NCBI GenBank assembly: GCA_046330395.1
Contig: JAXLSS010000001.1
Location: 248,001 to 312,000, forward strand
Source: Ga0077560 sp046330395
Lineage (GTDB): Bacteria; Actinomycetota; Thermoleophilia; Miltoncostaeales; Miltoncostaeaceae
Length of the DNA: 64,000 nucleotides
Reading direction: 5' to 3'
Position numbers and translations under genes: made by a program. The notes below the pieces were generated by a model. The model did not search any database. It was not told the origin of the DNA and saw only the letters and a program-made list of their open reading frames with translations. This document shows, piece after piece, positions 24,995 through 35,570 of this stretch; position 1 is the first letter of the stretch, and every line of letters begins with the position of its first letter.

Positions 24995-25963
24995 GTGAGC
25001 ACGCACGGCGAGCCCGAACCAGAGCGTCCCCGCCTTCGTGTGGCCCCCATGCCGGGGGCCGACGGCGCGGCGGCCACCTCGGGATCCCGTCGCGGCGGGG
25101 TGGTGGCCGACCTGGCCGTGGGCGTGGTCATCCGGGGGCAGCGCAGCCATGTGACGGGCCTGGCCAGCCAGTTCGCCTACAACGCGTTCATCTCCACGGT
25201 GCCGCTGCTGATCGTGGTCATCTCGGCCATTGGGCTCCTCGGCGGCAACGACGCCCCCAAACGCATCATCAGCACCTACCGGCACCACATCCCGGAGGCG
25301 TACTCGAAGGCGCTCGACCAACTGCTGACGAGCGCGGTGCACGACCCGAACCGTGCCGCAGTGTTCCTGGCCCTCGGTGTGATGGGCGCCCTCTACCTGG
25401 TGGGCAACGCCCTCGGTGCGCTGATGGTGGGGCTGGACCGGTCGCGCGGCGTGCCGCACCGCTCGTGGGTGCACGGGAAGATCGTCGGGATCAAGTTCGC
25501 CGCCATCTGGGCCGTGCTGATGACCGCGATGAACGTGCTGCTGCTGGCTGGGCAGGACATGGTGGACTGGGCGGTGCGGAACAAACACCTCAACGGTGGT
25601 GCGGGCACCACCGCCGACAACATCCTGTTCCCCACCGTCACGCTGGTGCTGCTGGCCATGGTGTGGGTGCTGTACCGCTGGGGCCCCAACGCGCAGCGGC
25701 GGAGGTTTGTGACCTACCTGCCCGGCATCCTGGTGGCCGCCATCGGCATCATCGTGTTCACCCAGCTGTTCGGCCTGTACGTGCAGCACTTCGGGGCGTT
25801 GGCGGTGTACGGCCCGCTGGTGGGGGTGGTGGTGTACCTGTCGTTCCTGTGGGGCGTGGGGGTGGCGCTGCTGGGCGGCGCCGACGTGAACGAGGAGCTT
25901 CTGGCGATTCGCCGGGGCCACCCCACACGGGGATCGCTGGGAGCCGCGCCCACCGAGTTGTGA
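24995..25963 (+). CDS. YihY/BrkB-family membrane protein
   Basis: GTG at 24995 (STHGEPEPERPR) gives 322 residues. The family signature is clear: LASQFAYNAFISTVPLLIVV, an amphipathic loop, and later VYGPLVGVVVYLSFLW with GGADVNEEL at the end. About six transmembrane helices are visible. The proteins were once called RNase BN, but that activity belongs to another gene and the role of this family is open. An AT-richer patch just upstream (TTGCCA, 15 bases, GATACA at 24981-24986) may be the promoter. Confidence 0.88.
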   Translation: MSTHGEPEPERPRLRVAPMPGADGAAATSGSRRGGVVADLAVGVVIRGQRSHVTGLASQFAYNAFISTVPLLIVVISAIGLLGGNDAPKRIISTYRHHIPEAYSKALDQLLTSAVHDPNRAAVFLALGVMGALYLVGNALGALMVGLDRSRGVPHRSWVHGKIVGIKFAAIWAVLMTAMNVLLLAGQDMVDWAVRNKHLNGGAGTTADNILFPTVTLVLLAMVWVLYRWGPNAQRRRFVTYLPGILVAAIGIIVFTQLFGLYVQHFGALAVYGPLVGVVVYLSFLWGVGVALLGGADVNEELLAIRRGHPTRGSLGAAPTEL

Positions 25964-26052
25964 GGTTTCGGCATCCCGCCCCGGGGTGATTGCGTTTCTC
26001 AGGGGATTCACGGTGGAATGGGCGCGTCCATTCGTTCGGAAGGAGCCGAACC

Positions 26053-27117
26053 ATGCGGATCTCCCGCGCCGCCGCACTCGCCGCCGCCACCATGCTGGGT
26101 GGCACCGCCGTCGCCGTGGCCCAGACCGACCCCGGCACGAACGCGACGTTGCGAGGCCGTCTGCCCGCCACGGTGGTGCCCTTCTGTGCCACCGCCGTCG
26201 CTAACGCCCCCAACACCATCCTGGGCGCGACCGCCCAGCAGGACTGTGACCTCCCCACCTCGATCGGCGTCATCGCGCACTACGCCACATTCGCCACCTC
26301 CGACGCGCTGAGCGCGGCGTACCCGGGCGTGCTGCGGCGCGCTGGGCTGCCCGGTGACGCCACGGACATCGGCGGCTGCACCGGCACGACCAGCATCGGC
26401 GAGCACGTCTATGCGGATGCCAACGGGCCCGCAGGCAGGCTGGCCTGCTCGTTGCAGGACGGCGGCATCGGCACGCCCCCGTCATCCACACCGGCCGACC
26501 CGCACGCCCACGTGGTGTGGACCTCCACGGACTCCCTCACCCTGGTGTGGGCCACACGGAACGACGTCCACCTGGACCGCCTGGTCACGGACTGGCTCCC
26601 GAAGAATTTGCCCACGCCACCGATCACCACGCAAAGTCTTGTTCCGCCCCCGCCCAGCAACGCGGGATTGTTCCCGAACACGGCCGAACGCACGCTGATC
26701 AGGAGTCTCAGCGTCAACATCGACCACTCAAGCTGCGCGCGTGTCACCCACACGGCGAGCGACGTCTGGGCGATGGGCGTGCAGTGTGGCATCCCCGTGA
26801 GCCAGGGCGGGGGCGGCATCGTGATCCGGGCGTTCACGAAGGCCGATCAGGCCAAGACCGATTTCGTCTCGGTGCTGCGGCTCCACCGCCCGCGCAAGAC
26901 CAACAAGAAGATCTGCCAGGTCGGCGCCGGCTCCACGGCGAAGGTGTTCAGGAGCAACAAGAAGCCGGTGGGCAGCTTCCTCTGCTTCACCTCCAACGGC
27001 AAGGTGCGCCTGGATTGGTACGACTCGCGCCAGGCCGTGCACGGCACCATCATCCAGCCGGGCCGTGACCTGAAGCGGCTGTTCCTCTGGTGGCAGGCCA
27101 ACGTGCGCCAGCGCTGA
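26053..27117 (+). CDS. Exported protein with two tandem Cys-containing domains
   Basis: ATG with AAGGAG eight bases upstream and a signal peptide (MRISRAAALAAATMLGGTAV). The mature chain has two similar halves joined by a Pro-rich linker near residue 205 (VPPPPSNAGLFPN). Each half contains an early Cys, a short helix, then GR-x-x-C or GSFLCF followed by strands and a Trp (VVWTSTDSLTLVWATR in the first half, GKVRLDWYDSRQ in the second) and an ending helix with W (DRLVTDWLPK and RLFLWWQANV). This pattern resembles sensor domains found outside the membrane in some actinobacterial Ser/Thr kinases. Here it is soluble and exported without a kinase. The ligand is unknown. Confidence 0.72.
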   Translation: MRISRAAALAAATMLGGTAVAVAQTDPGTNATLRGRLPATVVPFCATAVANAPNTILGATAQQDCDLPTSIGVIAHYATFATSDALSAAYPGVLRRAGLPGDATDIGGCTGTTSIGEHVYADANGPAGRLACSLQDGGIGTPPSSTPADPHAHVVWTSTDSLTLVWATRNDVHLDRLVTDWLPKNLPTPPITTQSLVPPPPSNAGLFPNTAERTLIRSLSVNIDHSSCARVTHTASDVWAMGVQCGIPVSQGGGGIVIRAFTKADQAKTDFVSVLRLHRPRKTNKKICQVGAGSTAKVFRSNKKPVGSFLCFTSNGKVRLDWYDSRQAVHGTIIQPGRDLKRLFLWWQANVRQR

Positions 27118-27120
27118 GGC

Positions 27121-30100
27121 TCAGGCGCGCAGCAGCATCCCGCGCAGGTCCTGGCGGAACCCCGCGTCCGCCAGGTGCCCCTGCCAGGGCGACCCCACCA
27201 CCGGCTCACCGTCGACCCGCTCGATGGTGAGCCGCCGTGAACGATCTGCCCGCACCCACTCGCCCCGCGCGGCCAGGGCGGGGCCCACCCACTCGGGATC
27301 CGCGTCCCGGAAGGTGGTGAGCGACTTGCCGCCCCGCTCCACGAACAACGCCGGGGCGCCGTCGCACAGCACCAGCTGGGCGCCGAAGGTGCGGCTGGGG
27401 CCGCGCCGCCCGTTGCTCGCGGGCCACGGCAGCGCGGCGCCGTAGGGCTGGCCGGGGTCGGCCGCGCCGATCACCAGCACCTCGCCGGGCCATCCCCCCG
27501 CGCCGGGGTCGCGCATGTCCCGGATGCGTTCCACCGCCCCCGGCAGGGCGAACTGCGCGCCGCCCAGCCCCTCCACGAAGTAGCCGCGGCGGCACAGCCC
27601 CAGGGTCTCCAGGTCGCCCAGCGCCTGGTATACGCCCGAGAAGCCCCCGGGCACGCCCTCCGCGATCACCGAGCCGCGCGTCACCAGGCCGTGGCGCTCC
27701 AGCAGCAGCTCGGCGGTGGCCCGGCGCCGCTCGGTGGGGTCGGCGCCGCGGGCGAACAGCCGCTCGGCGGCGGTCCAGCGGCCGCTCACCACGGCCAGCC
27801 CACTGCGCGACGGGCGGCGCAACGACAGCCGTGACCCGGCGGCCCGCGGGCGCGGCGCCGAGGACGGCAGTCGCCGCGGTGCCCGCAGCGGCGCCCACAG
27901 GTCGTTGGTGGCCCGGCCCGCCCACACCAGGCCCCACAGCGCGGTGAACACCTCCTCGCGAGGCCCGTCCACAAGGTCCAGCAGCTCGTCCCAGAACAGG
28001 GCGCCCCGGGACAGCGCCTCCATCACCGCGGCCGCGACCGCGTCGTCGGGCACATCCGCGGCGCCCGCGGGCGCGCCCAGGAGCGGCGCGTCCTCCCGCA
28101 GGTACACCGCCACACGTCCCTGCCCGGCGCCCACCCACACCACCTCACCGGCGGCGGCCAGCTGGTCCAGCCACGAGGGGCTGTACCCGCCCAGCCGCCG
28201 GGGGAAGGTCTCGGACTCCCACTGCGCGGCGGGCAGCGCCACGCCCTGCAGGCGCGCGATGACGTCGCGCAGGGCGTCGGGGCCGGGCGGTCCCAGGGGG
28301 CGGTCGATGCCGTGCCAGGCCGGCTGGAACCGCCCCAGCACCCGCGGGTCGGCCGGCTCCACCTCCTTGCGCAGCGCCGCCAGGCTGGCGCGCCGCAGGC
28401 GGCGCAGCACCTCGGCGTCGCACCACTCGTGGCCCACGCCGCCGGGCCGGATCTCGCCGCGCACCAGGCTCCCGGTGGTCTCCACGCCCGCCAGCGCCGC
28501 CTCGGCCGCCCCGCGCGTGATGTCCAGGCGCTCGGCCAGCTCGCCGGCGGTGAAGGGGGCGTGGGTGCGCGCGAACCGCGCCACCAGGCCCGTCAGGGCA
28601 TCGGGCACCGGCTGCAGGAACGCCTCCGGCAGGCCGCTGGGCGGCATCACCCCGAGGCCGTCGCGGTAGCGCCCCGCGTCCTCGGCGGCCAGCCAGCGGT
28701 CCTCGCCGGCGAGTCGCACGCGCACCGCGCGCCGCTCGTGCGCCAGGCGCTGCAGCCACAGCTCGGCCTGATCCGGATCGGTGAGCCGCTGGCCCACCTC
28801 GGAGACGCTGAGGTCGCCCACCCGGCGCAGCAGGTCGTGCAGCTCGTCGGCGCTGCGCGCCCGCGTGCGCTCGGAGCGGCCCTGCAGGTCGTCCTCCACC
28901 CGGGCCATCGCCTCCGGGTCGATCAGCTCGCGCAGCTCCTGCTGGCCCAGCAGCTCGCGCAGCAGGTCGCGGTCGAGCGCCAGGGCCTGCGCGCGCCGCT
29001 CGGCCACCGGGGCGTCGCCCTCGTACATGTAGGTGGCCACGTACTCGAACAGCAGGCTGCCGGCGAACGGCGACGCGGACTGGGTCTCCACCTCCACCAC
29101 GCCCACCTCGCGCGACTGCAGCCGGCCCAGCAGGTCGCGCAGCGCGGGCAGGTCGAACCAGTCGTTCATGCACTCCCGGTAGGTCTCCAGGATCACCGGG
29201 AAGCTGCCGTACTGGCGGGCCACCTGCAGCAGCGACGACGCCCGCAGCCGCTGCTGCCACAGCGGCGTGCGCTGCCCCGGGCGGCGGCGGGGGATCAGCA
29301 GGGCCCGCGCGGCGTTCTCGCGGAAGCGCGCGCCGAACAGGGCCGTGGCGCCCAGCTCGGCCAGCACCAGCTCGTCGATGTCGCCGGGTTCGATCAGCGC
29401 GATCTCGGCGGGCGGCGGGTTCTCGGCCTCGGGCAGGTGGATGGCGATGCCGTCGTCCGACCAGATGGCGTGGCCCTCCTGACCCAGACGCTCCCGCAGC
29501 CTGGCACCGATGGCCATGGCCCAGGGCGCGTGCACCCGCGCGCCGAACGGGCTGAGGATGCACAGCCGCCAGTCGCCGATCTCATCGCGGAAGCGCTCCA
29601 CCACGATGGTGCGGTCGGAGGGCACGGTGCCCGTGGAGGCGGCCTGGTCGTGCAGGTACTGCACCAGGTTGGTTGCGGCCCGCTCGTCGAAGTCGGCGTC
29701 GCCGCGCAGCCGGGTGATGGCGGCCTCCCGGGGGGCGCTCACCAGCTCGCGCGCCATGGCGCCCACGGCGGCGCCCAGCTCGGCGGGCCGGCCCACGCCC
29801 TCGCCGCGCCAGAACGGCACGGCGCCGGGCACGCCGGGCGCGGGGGTCACCAGTACGCGGTCGCGGGTGATCTGCTCGATGCGCCACGTGGAGGCGCCCA
29901 GCATGAACGTCTGCCCCGCGCGGGCCTCGTACACCATCTCCTCGTCCAGCTCGCCCACGCGGCTGGAGCCATCGGCCAGGTACACCCCGTACAGCCCGCG
30001 GTCGGGGATGGTGCCGGCGTTCTGCACCGCCAGCTGACGGGCGCCGGGGCGGGCGCGCACCTCGCCCGTGACGCGATCCCAGATCAGACGGGGCCGCAGC

Positions 30101-31573
30101 TCGGCGAACTCATCCGACGGGTAGCGCCCGGCCAGCATGTCCAGCGTGTTCTCCAGCTGCTCGCGGCTGAGCTCGGCGAACAGGTACGGCTCTGCGGGCC
30201 AGCTCCAGGAGGCCGTCCACATTCCAGCCGTCGTCGGCGCACACGGCCACCAGCTGCTGGGCCAGCACGTCCAGGGGCTGCCGCGGCACGCTGGTGTGCT
30301 CGATCTCGCCGGTGCGCATGCGGGTGACGACCGCGGCGCACTCCAGCAGGTCCCCGCGGAACTTGGGGAAGATGCGGCCGCGGCTGGCGGCGCCACCTGG
30401 TGCCCTGCCCGGCCCACGCGCTGGATGCCGCGCGCCACGCTGCGCGGGCTCTCCACCTGGATCACCAGGTCCACCGCGCCCATGTCGATGCCCAGCTCCA
30501 GGCTGCTGGTGGCCACCAGTGCGGGCAGGCGGCCGGCCTTGAGGTCCTCCTCGATCAGCAGCCGCTGCTCGCCGGGCCAGGCTGCCGTGGTGGGCGCGGG
30601 CCAGCTCGCGGCCGGCCAGCTCGTTCAGCCGCAGCGCCAGGCGCTCGGCCAGGCGCCAGTTGTTCACGAAGATCAGCGTGCTGGCGTGGGCCTCCACCAG
30701 CTCCACCAGCCGCGGGTACATGGCCGGCCAGATGCTGTGGCGCGTCGATTCCTGGCCGCGGGCCTCGCTGAGGTCCTCGGCCATGGGGGTGGGGCCGCCG
30801 CCGGCGAGGTCGGACATGTCCTCCACCGGCACGATCACCTCCAGGTCCAGCTGTTTGGAGATGCCGGCGTCCACCACCTGCACGGGCCGGGGCGCGCCGT
30901 CGGCGTCCTGGCCGCCCAGGAACCGGGCCACCTCCGACAGGGGACGCTGCGTGGCCGACAGCCCGATGCGCTGCAGCGACCCACCGTCGGCGGCCACCAG
31001 CCGCTGCAGCCGCTCCAGCGACAGCGCCATGTGGGCGCCGCGCTTGGTGGCGGCCACCGCGTGGATCTCGTCCACGATGATCGTGCGCACCCCCGCCAGC
31101 ACCTTCGACGCCTGCGAGGTGAGCATCAGGTACAGGCTCTCCGGCGTGGTGATCAGCACGTCCGGGGGGCGGCGCAGCATGCGCTGGCGCTCGGCCTGGG
31201 GCGTGTCTCCGGTGCGCACGGCCACGGTGATCTCGGGCAGGGTCATCCCCGCCCGCCGCGCCCCGTCGGCCAGCCCCGCCAACGGCCCGGACAGGTTGCG
31301 CTGCACGTCGTAGTTGAGCGCCTTCAGCGGTGACACGTACAGCACACGGTCGGGCTCGTGGCCCTCCAGCCGCGCGGCCATCAGCCGGTCCAGGGCCCAC
31401 AGGAACGCGGTGAGCGTCTTGCCGGAGCCGGTGGGCGCCAGGATCAGCGTGTGGTGGCCGGCGGCGATGGCGGGCCACCCGCCCGCCTGCGCGGCGGTGG
31501 GCTCCGGGAACGCGCGCGCGAACCACTCCGCCGTGAGGGGATGGAACGGCGCCAGGGCGCGGTGCGGAGCCAT
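27121..31573 (-). CDS. lhr: Lhr-type ATP-dependent helicase, three frame breaks in the motor domain
   Basis: The ATG at 31573 (MAPHRALAPFHPLTAEWFAR) begins a superfamily 2 helicase. Visible motifs are motif I LAPTGSGKTLTAF, motif Ia YVSPLKALNYDV, DEIH box IIVDEIHAV, motif III GLSATQRPL, then SSLELGIDMGAVDLVIQ and ARGIQRVGRAGHQ of the second RecA domain. The frame changes at about 30573 (one extra base after HHGSLAR), 30393 (one G missing, before RIFPKFRGDLL) and 30195 (before PYLFAELSREQL). Downstream are the winged helix, the Lhr beta-barrel and the long C-terminal domain. The total of about 1,484 codons equals full-length Lhr. Lhr unwinds 3'-tailed DNA-RNA hybrids and acts in DNA repair. 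The clustering within 380 bases suggests poor local consensus rather than gene loss. Confidence 0.85.
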
Positions 31574-31649
31574 CCTCGAATGGTAGTGGCACGTTCCCGC
31601 CGCGGCCGGCACGCGGGCATGCCGCCGTCCGGCGCACTAGCTTGGCGTG

Positions 31650-32780
31650 ATGACCACCGACACCGGGGCCCGCCCCGCCCAAGGCGTCCGGCCCATCGAA
31701 CTGCTGTGGGACCTGGTGTTCGTGTTCGCGGTGACCCAGGTCACCGCGTTCCTGGAGCACGACCACGGCTGGGCGGGCGCCGCGCGCGGGATGCTGCTGC
31801 TGGCGCTGATGTGGTGGGCGTGGTCCGCGTTCGTATGGGTGGTCAACGCGCACTCCGACGAGACGCAGGGGGTGCGCATCTCCCTGATGGGCTGCATCGT
31901 GGTGTGCTTCATCACCGCCCTGGCGCTGCCCGACGCCTTCACCACCCACGGCGTGCTGTTCGCCGTGAGCTACTCGGCGGTACGGGTGGTGCACCTGGCG
32001 CTGTACGCCGACGCTTCGCGCCGGGGCAGCGCCGACCGCGGGGCGATCACCGGCATGGCCGCCACCACCATCCTGGGGCTGGTGCTGCTGGTGGCCGGCG
32101 GGTTCCTGTCACCGGGTCCACGAGCCGCGCTGTGGACGCTTGCCGCGCTGATCGACTACGCCGGTCCCACGTGGTTCACGCGCCACCGGCTGCGGTCGCT
32201 GCAGGCCGTCGCGGTGGAGCACTTCTCCGAACGGTACGGGCTGTTCCTGATCATCTGCCTGGGCGAGTCGCTGGTGGGGGTGGGCCTGGGGGCACGCGGC
32301 CATGAGCTGACCGAGCCGCGCCTGGCGGCCGCCGCCGCCGGCGTGGCGGTGGTGATCGCGCTGTGGTTCGCGTACTTCGGTGAGCTGGCCGAGGAGGCGC
32401 GCAGCCGCCTGGCCCGCCACGAGGAGCCGGTGCTGGCCGGCGCGGACGGGTACTCGCTGCTGCACCTGGTGATCGTGGCCGGCGTGATCCTGTTCGCGGT
32501 GGGCGCCAACCACGCCATCCAGCGGGGCTCGGCGTCCTTCGGCGCCACGGCGGCCCTGTTCATGTTCGGAGGCCTGGCGGCATACCACGCCGGGCTCACC
32601 GCCTTCGCCTGGAGGCTGCTGGGCCGGCCGCCGCCGCGCATGGCCGCCATGGTGGTGCTGCTGGCCGTGCTGCTGCCGGTCGCGGCCGTGCTTCCCGCCT
32701 GGGCGGCCGCGCTGCTGGCCGCCGCCGCGTGCGCCCTGCCCATGCTGTGGGTGCGGCGCGTGCGGCACGTCGCCGTGTGA
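31650..32780 (+). CDS. LtrA-family membrane protein (low temperature requirement A)
   Basis: 376 residues with about ten transmembrane helices. The LtrA hallmarks are the N-terminal IELLWDLVFVFAVTQVTAFL and the central FSERYGLFLIICLGESLVGV. LtrA was named for Listeria growth at low temperature; its molecular function is unresolved. An ATG at 31650 follows an in-frame GTG at 31647. It is divergent from the Lhr helicase with about 75 bases between the starts, so regulatory elements for both must lie there. Confidence 0.9.
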   Translation: MTTDTGARPAQGVRPIELLWDLVFVFAVTQVTAFLEHDHGWAGAARGMLLLALMWWAWSAFVWVVNAHSDETQGVRISLMGCIVVCFITALALPDAFTTHGVLFAVSYSAVRVVHLALYADASRRGSADRGAITGMAATTILGLVLLVAGGFLSPGPRAALWTLAALIDYAGPTWFTRHRLRSLQAVAVEHFSERYGLFLIICLGESLVGVGLGARGHELTEPRLAAAAAGVAVVIALWFAYFGELAEEARSRLARHEEPVLAGADGYSLLHLVIVAGVILFAVGANHAIQRGSASFGATAALFMFGGLAAYHAGLTAFAWRLLGRPPPRMAAMVVLLAVLLPVAAVLPAWAAALLAAAACALPMLWVRRVRHVAV

Positions 32781-32828
32781 CCGGCCCCCTCAAGATTGCG
32801 CGGCACCGGCCGAACCAGAAACCAGACC

Positions 32829-33596
32829 ATGGTGGACGTGCAGACCCAGTCCGGTTTCCAGGCCGCGATGGCGCGGATCCGCGAGATCACCGCGCCGCTC
32901 ACCCCTGCCCAGAGCGGGGCCACCGGCACCTCCGACACGCAGGCCTTCGCGTCGCAGCTGGCGCTGGCGCAGGCGCAGTCCGGCAGCGACACATCCTCGG
33001 CGGCTGACGGCGGCGACGGGCTGTCGCTGACCACCACCCTCCCCACGGCGGCCACCGTCACCACCCCGGCGGCGGCCAGTGTCGCCGCGACCGCCACCGC
33101 GGCCCCGGCCGGCACCGGCACCGCGGGCGCCACCGGCCAGCGCATCGCGCAGATCGCCACCGCCGAGCTGGGCGTGAGCGAGCAGCCGCCCGGCTCCAAC
33201 AACGGCACCCGCATCGCCGAGTACCGCACCGCCACCGCCAACAGCGGCGTGGGCCCATGGTGCGCCTACTTCTGCTCCTGGGTGGCCCGCCAGGCCGGCG
33301 TCCCCATCGGTCCCAACGGCCAGGGCGAGGGCTGGGTGCCCAACGTGGAGGCATGGGGCAAGCAGACCAACCGCTGGATCCCCTCCGGCTCCAGCACCCA
33401 CGCCCAGGCCGGCGACCTGGTGGTGTTCGACCGCAACGGCGATGGCGAGGCCGACCACATCGGCGTGGTCACCGGCGTGCGCTCCGACGGCGGCATCAGC
33501 ACCGTGGAGGGCAACTCCAGCAACGCCGTGTCGGCGCGCAGCTACGGCCCCGGCCAGTGGGTGGGCCTGGTGCGACTGGCGGCCGCCGGCAGCTGA
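32829..33596 (+). CDS. CHAP-domain cell-wall hydrolase
   Basis: 255 residues. The N-terminal ~100 are Thr/Ala-rich with a short helix (QAAMARIREITAPLTPAQ) and no obvious signal peptide. The C-terminal CHAP domain shows the catalytic Cys in VGPWCAYFCSWVARQAG, the His in DHIGVVTGV, and Asn in VEGNSSNAVS. CHAP enzymes cut the peptide part of peptidoglycan. The N-terminal helix resembles that of muramidase-type proteins associated with flagellar or secretion rods, which may explain the missing signal peptide. No flagellar gene is nearby. Confidence 0.8.
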   Translation: MVDVQTQSGFQAAMARIREITAPLTPAQSGATGTSDTQAFASQLALAQAQSGSDTSSAADGGDGLSLTTTLPTAATVTTPAAASVAATATAAPAGTGTAGATGQRIAQIATAELGVSEQPPGSNNGTRIAEYRTATANSGVGPWCAYFCSWVARQAGVPIGPNGQGEGWVPNVEAWGKQTNRWIPSGSSTHAQAGDLVVFDRNGDGEADHIGVVTGVRSDGGISTVEGNSSNAVSARSYGPGQWVGLVRLAAAGS

Positions 33597-33628
33597 CGAC
33601 CCCTCGGGGCTCGGTATCCTGCCCCGCC

Positions 33629-33928
33629 ATGGGGACCACCGAGATCACCCCCGGCGTCGGCACCACCCCCGCCGACACGGGGCCCGGCAGCGGGTACGGC
33701 GACGCGGTGCACGTGATCGTGCTCAACGACGACCACAACACCTTCGAGCATGTGGCCGCCACCCTGGCGCGCTACATCCCGGGTGTGGACCACGCCCGCG
33801 GCATGGAGCTGGCCAACAAGATCCACAACACCGGTCGTGCCCGGGTGTGGAGCGGGCACCGCGAGCAGGCCGAGCTGTACTGGGAACAGTGCCGCGAGGC
33901 GGGCCTCACCATGGCGCCGCTGGGGTAG
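33629..33928 (+). CDS. clpS: ATP-dependent Clp protease adaptor ClpS
   Basis: 99 residues. After a flexible N-terminal tail of ~30 residues, the fold is recognisable: VHVIVLNDDHNTFEHVAATL, then IPGVDHARGMELANKIHNTG and RVWSGHREQAELYWEQCREA. The N-D-D-x-x-T-F-x-x-V motif forms the N-degron pocket, and the following helices contact the ClpA/ClpC N-domain. ClpS delivers proteins with bulky N-terminal residues to Clp protease. No clp protease gene is adjacent. The TPP enzyme begins seven bases after its stop and may be co-transcribed. Confidence 0.92.
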   Translation: MGTTEITPGVGTTPADTGPGSGYGDAVHVIVLNDDHNTFEHVAATLARYIPGVDHARGMELANKIHNTGRARVWSGHREQAELYWEQCREAGLTMAPLG

Positions 33929-33935
33929 GGGGCGG

Positions 33936-35570
33936 GTGAACGGCGCCGACCTCGTGCTGGCCACCCTGGCGAGGCACGGGGTGCGCCACCTGTTCGGCAA
34001 CCCCGGGTCCACCGAGCTGCCCCTCATCGACGCGCTCACCCGCCAGGGTGATGTGGAGTACGTGCTGGGCCTGCACGAGGCCGCGGTGATGGGCATGGCC
34101 GACGGGTACGCGCAGGCCACCGGTGGCCTGGCGGTGGTGAACGTGCACGTGCAACCCGGCATCGCCAACGCCCTGTCGGGCGTGCTCAACGCGGCGCGGG
34201 CACGGGTGCCGCTGCTGGTGACCGTGGGCCAGCAGGTGACCGGGCTGCTGCAACACGCCCCGTTCCTGGGCGGCGACGTGCTGACCCCTGTGCGTGGGCT
34301 GGCGGTGTGGGCGGGGGAGCCGCGGCACCCGGATGAGCTGCCCGGGATGCTGGCCGAGGCGATGGCGGCGGCGCTGCGGCCCCCGTGCGGGCCGGCGGTG
34401 CTGAGCCTGCCCATGGACGTGCTGGTGGCGCCGGCCACGGGCGCGCCGCCGGAGGTGGTGACCCCGGAACCGCCAGCGATCACGACGGATGTCGTGGACA
34501 GCGCGACGTCGGTGCTGGGCGCCGCCCGCGCGCCGGTGATCCTGGCCGGCGACGGGGTGGCCCACGAGGGTGCCGGCGAGGCCCTGGGCCGGTTGGCCGA
34601 CCTGCTGGGGGCCCCGGTGTGGGGCGAGCCGATGGCGGGCAGGGTGTCGCTGCCCTGGGGGCACCCGCGGTGGGCCGGGCAGCTGCCGCCGTTCGCCGCC
34701 CAGATCGCGCCGATCCTGGAGCGGCACGACGCCGTGCTGGCGGTGGGGATGCCCGTGTTCCGGCTGTTCGGCCACAGCCCCGGCGCGGCGATGCCCGGCG
34801 GGATGCCGCTGGTGCACGTGGATGCGGACCCGCAGGAGATCGGGCGCTCCCACGCGCCCGCGGTGGGTGCGGCCGGCTCGGTGCGGGGCTTCCTGGAGGA
34901 CCTGGGCCACCGGCTGGCGGGCCGTGCGGCGGCCCCACCGCCCACCGCACCCGTCGTGGCACCGCAGGCGGCGGCCCCGGGGGACACGATCACGCCGGCC
35001 GTGTTCAGCGCCGCGGTGGCGGCCGCCGTGGGGCCGGACGACCTGCTGGTTGACGAGAGCCTCACCTCGGGACGTGGCCTGCGCGCGCACCTGCGCGACC
35101 GGCGGGACGGCACCTGGCTGGCCCACCGCGGCAGCGCCCTCGGCTGGGGGCTGCCCGCGGCGGTGGGCGCCAAGCTGGCCAATCCGGACCGACGCGTGAT
35201 GGTGGCCCATGGCGACGGGTCGCTGCTGTTCGGCGTGCACGCGCTGTGGACCGCGGCGCACATGGGGCTGGGCGTGGCCGTGGTGGTGGCCGACAACGGC
35301 GGCTACGAGATCCTGCGGGCCGGGATGGAGGGGCTCACCGGGCGGCCGGAGGGCGGCTGGCCGGGCCTGGCCATGCGCGCCCCGCGCCTGGACGTGGGCG
35401 AGATCTGCCGCGGGTTCGGGGCGTCGGTGGACCGGTGCGCCGGTACCGGCGGGCTGGAGGCGGCCCTGGGTGACCTGTGGCTGCGGGCACGCCACGGACC
35501 GGCGGTGCTGGTGGTGGGGGTGGAGGGCCGCACGCCCCCCGTGGGCTACCCGGTGCCGCCGGCCACCTGA
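33936..35570 (+). CDS. TPP-dependent decarboxylase, benzoylformate decarboxylase-like
   Basis: 544 residues from a GTG seven bases after clpS. The N-terminal domain has FGNPGSTELPLIDAL and the cofactor-activating E48 in LGLHEAAVMGMADGYAQ. The C-terminal TPP site is HGDGSLLFGVHALW (GDG at 426-428) with the second half VVVADNGGYEILRAG. The FGNPGSTE and N-terminal His arrangement favour benzoylformate decarboxylase (MdlC) over acetolactate synthase, but substrate specificity is uncertain. It would convert a 2-oxo acid into an aldehyde and CO2. Its last 25 bases overlap the end of the convergent uroporphyrinogen-III synthase gene. Confidence 0.85.
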   Translation: MNGADLVLATLARHGVRHLFGNPGSTELPLIDALTRQGDVEYVLGLHEAAVMGMADGYAQATGGLAVVNVHVQPGIANALSGVLNAARARVPLLVTVGQQVTGLLQHAPFLGGDVLTPVRGLAVWAGEPRHPDELPGMLAEAMAAALRPPCGPAVLSLPMDVLVAPATGAPPEVVTPEPPAITTDVVDSATSVLGAARAPVILAGDGVAHEGAGEALGRLADLLGAPVWGEPMAGRVSLPWGHPRWAGQLPPFAAQIAPILERHDAVLAVGMPVFRLFGHSPGAAMPGGMPLVHVDADPQEIGRSHAPAVGAAGSVRGFLEDLGHRLAGRAAAPPPTAPVVAPQAAAPGDTITPAVFSAAVAAAVGPDDLLVDESLTSGRGLRAHLRDRRDGTWLAHRGSALGWGLPAAVGAKLANPDRRVMVAHGDGSLLFGVHALWTAAHMGLGVAVVVADNGGYEILRAGMEGLTGRPEGGWPGLAMRAPRLDVGEICRGFGASVDRCAGTGGLEAALGDLWLRARHGPAVLVVGVEGRTPPVGYPVPPAT

